Shown here one piece after another: positions 58,353-64,000 of a stretch of 64,000 bases of DNA. How positions within the stretch are numbered: the stretch's first letter is position 1; each line of letters opens with the position of its first letter. Source of the stretch: Phoronis australis (Eukaryota > Phoronida > Phoronidae). The stretch is taken from the NCBI GenBank assembly GCA_002633005.1, contig NMRA01000021.1, forward strand, positions 1,552,896 through 1,616,895. Direction: 5' to 3'. A program made the translations under genes and the position numbers. The notes below the pieces were generated by a model. It did no database searches. It was given only the letters and a program-made list of their open reading frames with translations, and was not told the origin of the DNA.

Positions 58353-58521
58353 GGATAACTTACTCACCGTTGGGTGTGGCATAACGCATCATGGCGAAGC
58401 TGTCGACATCGACGAATACATGACTCCCTCCCTCGAAAATACTATTGTGTTCTTATGGTTACAGATGGTCAACCCAGGATTACCCCCAACTTGTTAAAAA
58501 AACGTACTATACGGCGCGGAG

Positions 58522-60101
58522 ATGAGAAACAAGTCCCTTGCCTCCATCAAGACTGAAATTTCTCAAGCTATGAACTCACTACTTGATGAGATTAGGTGCA
58601 TCGAGAACACTCGCTCCATGCGCATAACCAGCTCGAAGACAAACCCCCCTCGCCGCCGTAGAACCCCGTCGTGCGTCTTATGCACCACCGCCCGCCGCAC
58701 TCCCTCAGACCACTTCCTGTCTCGGTGCTCGTTCCTCCCGCCTGACGACAAGCGCGCCTTTCTCAAGACCCGTTCCACCGACGTTGACGAGGCTACCGAG
58801 GAGGACTTCGCTGAAGACACAATATCTTGCGAGCAGTTTTGTCCTGACTCCGTTGTCGCGTTTCGCGTCCACATAGTCCAGTCTCCTTATCTCGACACAT
58901 TTGTTGGTCAAACCCCCGTGCGTTTGACATTTGACTGTAGTGCAACAGGAAACATGATTAGCGGATCGTGTGCACGTTCGCTGGGCGCGAATGTTCGTAA
59001 AAAATCCCAAACCGCCTTCCAGGCCGATGGTACATCTACTCAACAGGTTGTGGGGGAAACTCGACTTGTCTTCACACGAGACAAGCATTTCTTCGTTTTT
59101 CACGGTCTTGTTATCGAGTCTTTTGACGTAGACGTCTTGGCAGCAACCCCATTTATGACTTACAACGAAATTTCAGTACGACCTGCTCGCAAGTTTATCA
59201 CATTGGCCGACGGATCTACATACACTTATGGCCAATACGTAAACCAATACCCACGAGACACGGCACGACTGTCCCACTTATTACGTGCTCCACCTCACGC
59301 GACAGCCATCTGGCCTGGTGATTGTCCGATTTCACCAATCCTGATGAACATCTTGCAATCCAAACTCGCTGCGACAGCATTAGCCTCCGCTCCACGGGTG
59401 TTTCCCAGCTATGGCCACAACCTGCCATTCTTGCTCCGACTAATGGCAAGATTCGCCTGTTCAACGTCACCGATGAACCACTATATTTGCGACGAGATGA
59501 GCAGTTTTACCAGATACACGCCGTGTTCACTCCTTCGGAGGTTCCATCTGGATCCCCGACAGCCACCCAATGTACCTCATCCCCCAAAACTACCTTGGAT
59601 CATCATCGCTTTATTCCCGTTGATCCCGACAATATTCTGCAAGATGCAGATCAGGACAGGTTCCACGCCCTGCATCGCAAATTTGCTCATGTATTTGATC
59701 CGCAATACCCCGTGTACAACGGCGATGCAGGTCCGTTTGAGGCCGTTGTCAATATGGGTCCTACGCAGCCTCCACAGACGAAAGGTCGCCTCCCCCAATA
59801 CTCCAAGGACAAGCTCCTGGAATTGCAACAAAAATTCGACGAGCTGGAGCTCCTGGGAGTATTCGCCCGCCCAGAGGATGTTGGTATTACAGTAGAATGT
59901 CTTAATCCCTCGTTTCTAGCCAAGAAACCCCACGGAGGTTTTCGTTTAGTTACAGCATTTTCAGACGTCGGCCGGTACGCCAAGCCCCAACCATTTCTCA
60001 TGCCTGACGTAGATACCGTGCTTCGGAAGATTGCTCAATGGAAGTTCATCATCAAGACTGATCTTACAAGTGCCTCCTATCAAATTCCTTTGTCACGATA
60101 G
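58522..60101 (+). pseudogene. Ty3 nucleocapsid-protease-RT region, frameshifted
   Basis: In order: a knuckle-like CVLC...H...C; a protease core LTFDCSATGNMI in which the usual D-(S/T)-G triad reads D-C-S; a frame change near 59310-59320, where copy 2 keeps about 19 extra bases; then the RT N-terminal half ([25 protein letters not shown]). The frame stops at TAG 60102-60104. Confidence 0.85.
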
Positions 60102-60104
60102 TCC

Positions 60105-61180
60105 ATGAAATATTGTGGTGTATTCACACCTTTCCGAGGTATCCGTGTCTACGCACGTTGCGCCATGGGTATTCCCGGTTTGGAAACCGCGTTGGAAGAG
60201 TTGACGTGTCGTGTATTGGGAGAGCTTTTGGAAGAAGGAGCCGTCACCAAGCTCGCTGACGATCTATACTGTGGTGGTCAGACTATCACAGAGTTGATTA
60301 CCAACTGGAAAAGGATGCTATATGCATTGTCCACGGCGGATCTCCGTCTATCTTCTACAAAGACAGTCATAGCCCCACGACGCACAGAAGTCCTCGGCTG
60401 GATTTGGGAGATGGGTACTTTACAAGCTAGCTCACATCGGATAGCTGCTTTCTCGTCTTGTCCCAAACCTGGTACTGTTCGGCAAATGAGATCTTTCATT
60501 TGGAGCCGTGAAAGCTATGTCAAGAGCCCTGCCTTACTGTGCTTCTTTCATCGCCCAACTGGACTCCGCTATATCGGGATGCGATTCCAAAGACCGCATT
60601 ACCTGGACCGATGAGTTACATGTTGCCTTCACCTCAGCCCAAAAGGCATTGTCCACGCATCAAACTATCACTCTACCCAGACCGGACGATCAGCTGTGGA
60701 TAGTCACGGATGCCTCCGCCAAACACCCGGGCATCGCTGGTACACTGTGTCTCTCTCGTGAGGACACGCCACGTGTCTGCGGCTTCTTCAGTGCGAAACT
60801 GAAAACACGTCAAGTTACTTGCCTCCCATGCGAAATTGAAGCCCTCGCCATTGCTGCTTCCGTGAAACATTTTAGCCCTTATCTGATTCAGTCAGCGCAT
60901 CCTGCTATCATACTTACTGGCAGCAAGCCTTGTGTACAAGCTTTCAAGAAACTCTGCAGGGGCGAATTCTCAGTCAGTCCTCGCGTGTCGACGTTTCTCT
61001 CCACCGTTTCTCGCATCAGGCTATCGTTCGTCACGTATCTGGTGCCACTAACATCGTCTCCGACTTTGCGAGTCGCCATAGCCCAGAGTGCACCGACGCT
61101 TCTTGCCAAGTGTGCCTTTTCGTGAACACTCTGGAAGATTGTGTGGTGTTCCATGCGACTGCTGCCGAGGTCCTTCAGGG
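60105..61180 (+). pseudogene. Ty3 RT palm end and RNase H
   Basis: [20 protein letters not shown] and LADDLY give the RT catalytic block. After another shift, WIVTDASAKHPGIAGTLCLS, CEIEALAIAASVKHF and TGSKPC give RNase H; TGSKPC stands where these elements usually have TDSKPC, so a catalytic Asp is replaced by Gly. Ends in the ASRHSPECTDASCQVC-type tether. Confidence 0.85.
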
Positions 61181-62061
61181 ANGGACAAACTCCTCGAACA
61201 TCATCGCATTTCAATTGAGATCGGACGCATCAAGAATCCCAACCATAGTCCTGTCGCAGAGAAGGCCATACAGGAATTGTCACACGAGTTACTGCGTGAT
61301 CAGCAAAGAACCGGCAGTGTCAGTTCCTTACAGCTGGCCGTAGCTGTTGCTCGATTGAACAGCCGCCTTCGCTCCACCGGATTGTCTGCCAGAGAGATGT
61401 AGTTTCACCAGTTCACCAATTGCCAGTTTATGACAACTTGTTGATCTCTTCCCAACGAGAACGGCGCTCCATCAACCATGGACCAAGTGCACGATCCAAG
61501 GCTCCTATGGCCAACCAGGCAGTAGAATGCGACGCATCCATCGGCGATATCGTTTACCTCTACTCTGATAGGGACAAGACCAGAGCCCGTCCACGATACC
61601 TCGTGGTTGCTTCCGATGGCGTGTGGTTGAGTGTTCGTAAATTTTCTGGAAATCAGTTACGTAATGCTTCTTACCGTGTCAAACGCAGCGAGTGTTACCG
61701 TGTTCCGTCAGAGATTTCTGACATTCCAGCTGCATCACATGTCACTGCCCCTTGTGGCCACGATGACGACGACGAGTTCCCACCGTCTTCCGCTGTTCCA
61801 GTATCGGTTTCATCATTGCCCTCGTCCTGCGATCCAGCTCCATGGTGCAACAACGGTGTACTACCTTCACGTGGCTCACTTGCCGCCCCAGCTGTGCCAT
61901 CCACCATCGTTCCTCCCCCTTATGCATCTCGCCAGCTTGGTTCAACGACAACGCCTGCTGTTGTACCCCCCGTCTTTCCTGCTCATCCAGCGGCCCAGAG
62001 AATATCGCAACGGCTGCGCCACAAACCTCATTGGCAAACGAACGATTGGCTTTATGACTGA
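61181..62061 (+). pseudogene. Ty3 integrase C-terminal remnant
   Basis: Starts abruptly at about the N at 61182 with DKLLEHHRISIEIGRIKNPN, PVAEKAIQELSHELLR and VARLNSRLRSTGLSAREM, then after a shift IGDIVYLYSDRDKTRARPRY and SYRVKRSECYRVPSE. The zinc-binding and most of the catalytic core of integrase are missing, deleted together with the end of RNase H. Confidence 0.75.
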
Positions 62062-62178
62062 TTTTAGCTACTTTGGTAACGCCATAGTAACTTATTAGCA
62101 CTGCGTTTACTATTTTTGTTTTCTACTACCCGTTCTTAGTGTAAGTTTACCTCATTTTCTGTGACAGAAGAGGCAATC

Positions 62179-62298
62179 ACGCCATTGCATTGTTATTCGT
62201 ACGACTGTGTTTGGGGAGAGCTCTTCCGGTTCGACCTCGTTGTGTTGTCGGCTGCGAATTAAACTCGTTAAACTTACAACTCATTGTCTAGTTTATCT
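62179..62298 (+). repeat. 3' LTR
   Basis: About 120 bp, similar to the 5' LTR with several substitutions and small indels (gtttggggagagctcttccgg versus ggtgggagcccttccgg). Divergence between the LTRs shows the insertion is not recent. Confidence 0.75.
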
Positions 62299-62675
62299 AT
62301 CGCTATTATTTCTATTCAGGGCCTGGCATTGATATCATCTTAATGGGCCGCTCACCGGGAAAGGGACCAATGATGGAAATGATTACCTTCATATTCCTGT
62401 TTTTGTGAAATCATACCGGAAGCCTTTTATGTTAAGGTAATAAACTTCTTGAAGGGTCAGACTATGGTGGTAATTAACTTTCTCTCTTTTCAATTTTTAA
62501 TAAATTTAGCCTTTCGTATTTAAAGGCGTCCTCTTTCGCAGGCACTGAATTGGCCCTTTGCCCAATGAGGCAAAAAAATGCTCACGAGAGAAAAATTTGA
62601 GATTCCAAACTAATCTAAGAACAGGAACTACAAAAATTCGTGCAAAGGAAAAAGAGATTCAAGGCATTTGGCCAA
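62299..62675. other. Spacer between two Ty3 copies, unrecognised
   Basis: No similarity seen to other parts of the window. Ends at the single N (62677), beyond which the second Ty3 copy starts within the protease domain. Confidence 0.4.
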
Positions 62676-64000
62676 ANAAAAATTCCCAAACCGCCTTCCA
62701 AGCCGATGGTACATCTACTCTACACGTTGTGGGGGAAACTCGACTTGTCTTCATACGTGACAAGCATTCCTTCGTTTTTCACGGTCTTGTTATCGAGTCT
62801 CTTGACGTAGACGTCTTGGCAGCAACCCCATTTATGACTTACAACGACATTTCAGTACGACCTGCTCGTAAGGTTGGCCGACGGATCTACTTACACTTAT
62901 GGCCAACCCGTAAACCAATACCCACGACCCACAGCACGACTGTTCCACGTATTACGTGCTCCACCTCACGCGACAGCCATCTGGCCTGGTGATTGTCTTG
63001 AGTTGGAGGCCACGTCCGATTTCACCGATCCTGAAGAACATCTTGCAATCGAACCTCGCTGCGACAGCATTAGCCTCCGCTCCACGGGTGTTTCCCAGCT
63101 ATGGCCACAACCCGCCATTCTTGCTCCGACTAATGGCCAAATTCGCCTGTTTAACAACACCGATGAACCACGATTTTTGCGACGAGATGAGCAGTTTTGC
63201 CAGGTACACGCCGTGTTCATTCCTTCAGAGGTTCCATCTGGATCCCCGACAGCTTCCCAATGTATCTCATCCCCCAAAACTACCTTGGATCATCATCGCT
63301 TTGTTGCCGTTGATCTCGACAATATTCAGCATGCTGCAGATCGGGACAGGTTCCACGCCCTGCATCGAGAATTTGCTCATGCATTTCATCCGCAATACCC
63401 TGGGTACATCGGCGCCGCAGGCCCGTTTGAGGCCGTTGTCAACATGGGTCCTACGCAACCTCCACATAGGAAAAGTCGCCTCCCCCAATACTCCAAGGAC
63501 AAGCTCCTGGAATTGCAACAAAAATTCAACTGGAGTATTCGCCCGTCCAGAGGATGTTGGTATTACAGTAGAATATCTTAATCCCTCGTTTCAAGTCAAG
63601 AAGCCCCACGGAGGTTTTCGTTTAGTTACAGTATTTTCAGATGTCGGCCGGTACGCCAGGCCCAAACCATCTCTCCTGCCTGACGTAGATTTCGTGCTTC
63701 GGAAGATTGCTCAATGGAAGTTCATTATCAAGACTGATCTTAAGAATGCCTTCAATCAAATTCCTTTGTCACGAGAGTCCACATTGTGGCGTATCCACAC
63801 CTTTCCGAGGTATCCGTGTCTACGCACGTTGCGCCATGGGTATGCCCGGTTCGGAAACCGATTTGAAAGAGTTAACGTGTCGTGTATTGGGAGAGCTTTT
63901 GGAAGAAGGAGCAGTCACCAAGCTCGCTGACGACCTATACTGTGGTGGTCAGACTATCACAGAGTTGATTACCAACTGGAAAAGGGTGCTATATGCATTG
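62676..64000 (+). pseudogene. Second Ty3/Gypsy copy, 5' truncated, runs off the window
   Basis: Same family as 57761-62298: QTAFQADGTST, VVGETRLVF and DVDVLAATPFMTYN (protease end), [18 protein letters not shown], then [20 protein letters not shown] and [17 protein letters not shown] (RT). Where copy 1 has a TAG after PLSR this copy reads on, but it is frameshifted at 62872, near 63525 and after 63780. No LTR is visible on its left side; the right side is outside the window. Confidence 0.9.

Larger units (their letters stand above)
57761..62298 (+). mobile_element. Ty3/Gypsy LTR retrotransposon, degenerate
   Basis: Two short, similar LTRs (about 57761-57882 and 62179-62298) flank gag, protease, RT, RNase H and integrase remnants in Ty3 order. 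A primer-binding-site-like tggtggcagcga follows the 5' LTR and a purine-rich agaagaggcaa precedes the 3' LTR. The homology between TRIM flanks B and C stops at the 5' LTR (host site gagattgttac), so insertion followed that duplication or removed the rest. Multiple stops, frameshifts and an integrase deletion make it inactive. Confidence 0.9.

Overview
The window is AT-rich metazoan genomic DNA: split genes with GT/AG introns, many degenerate transposons, LINE, Ty3 and MITE remnants, and local segmental duplications. An intact PARP3 gene plus a cluster of TRIM/NHL genes suggests a marine invertebrate, perhaps a deuterostome such as a hemichordate, cephalochordate or echinoderm. The species cannot be fixed from the sequence alone. 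Isolated single N positions are consistent with a draft assembly.

Layout. 1-3.5 kb: intergenic, with a 24-bp minisatellite. 3.58-14.70 kb (minus strand): a complete PARP3 gene. Its ten coding exons join in phase into 531 codons with the WGR domain, helical domain and H-Y-E catalytic triad intact; its introns carry a hAT-type MITE, a tRNA-derived SINE and a microsatellite beside a splice acceptor. 14.7-20.3 kb: a foldback element and a 1.2-kb direct duplication split by an L1/Tx1-like LINE fragment. 21.9-26.5 kb (plus strand): a five-exon gene fragment that joins two DHX30-like dsRBD modules in frame to a DIRS-type retrotransposon RNase H domain. 28.46-33.92 kb: a tandem array of about 1.2-kb Helitron-like units. 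34.6-35.4 kb: a broken TRIM-NHL pseudogene. 37.2-39.1 kb and 51.97-53.9 kb (minus strand): two intact 642-aa RING/B-box/coiled-coil/NHL proteins. 46.65-49.2 kb: a decayed second copy of the dsRBD/RNase H gene. 43.98-45.5 kb: another LINE remnant. 57.76-62.3 kb: a degenerate Ty3/Gypsy element with short LTRs. 62.68-64.0 kb: a second, 5'-truncated copy of that element, running off the end.

How it fits together. Much of 21-58 kb is a local multi-copy duplication. Unit A (about 23.4-35.4 kb) and unit C (about 46.65-57.8 kb) each carry a plus-strand dsRBD/RNase H gene facing a minus-strand TRIM-NHL gene. Unit B (about 35.7-41.4 kb) keeps only the TRIM gene. In A the TRIM copy is dead and the dsRBD/RNase H copy is open; in C it is the reverse. 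Comparing the copies gives natural empty sites that bound the Helitron-like array and a 498-bp DNA transposon. TRIM E3 ligases and dsRNA-binding proteins both often act in innate immunity and transposon control, so a defence role for the cluster is plausible, but that is inference only.
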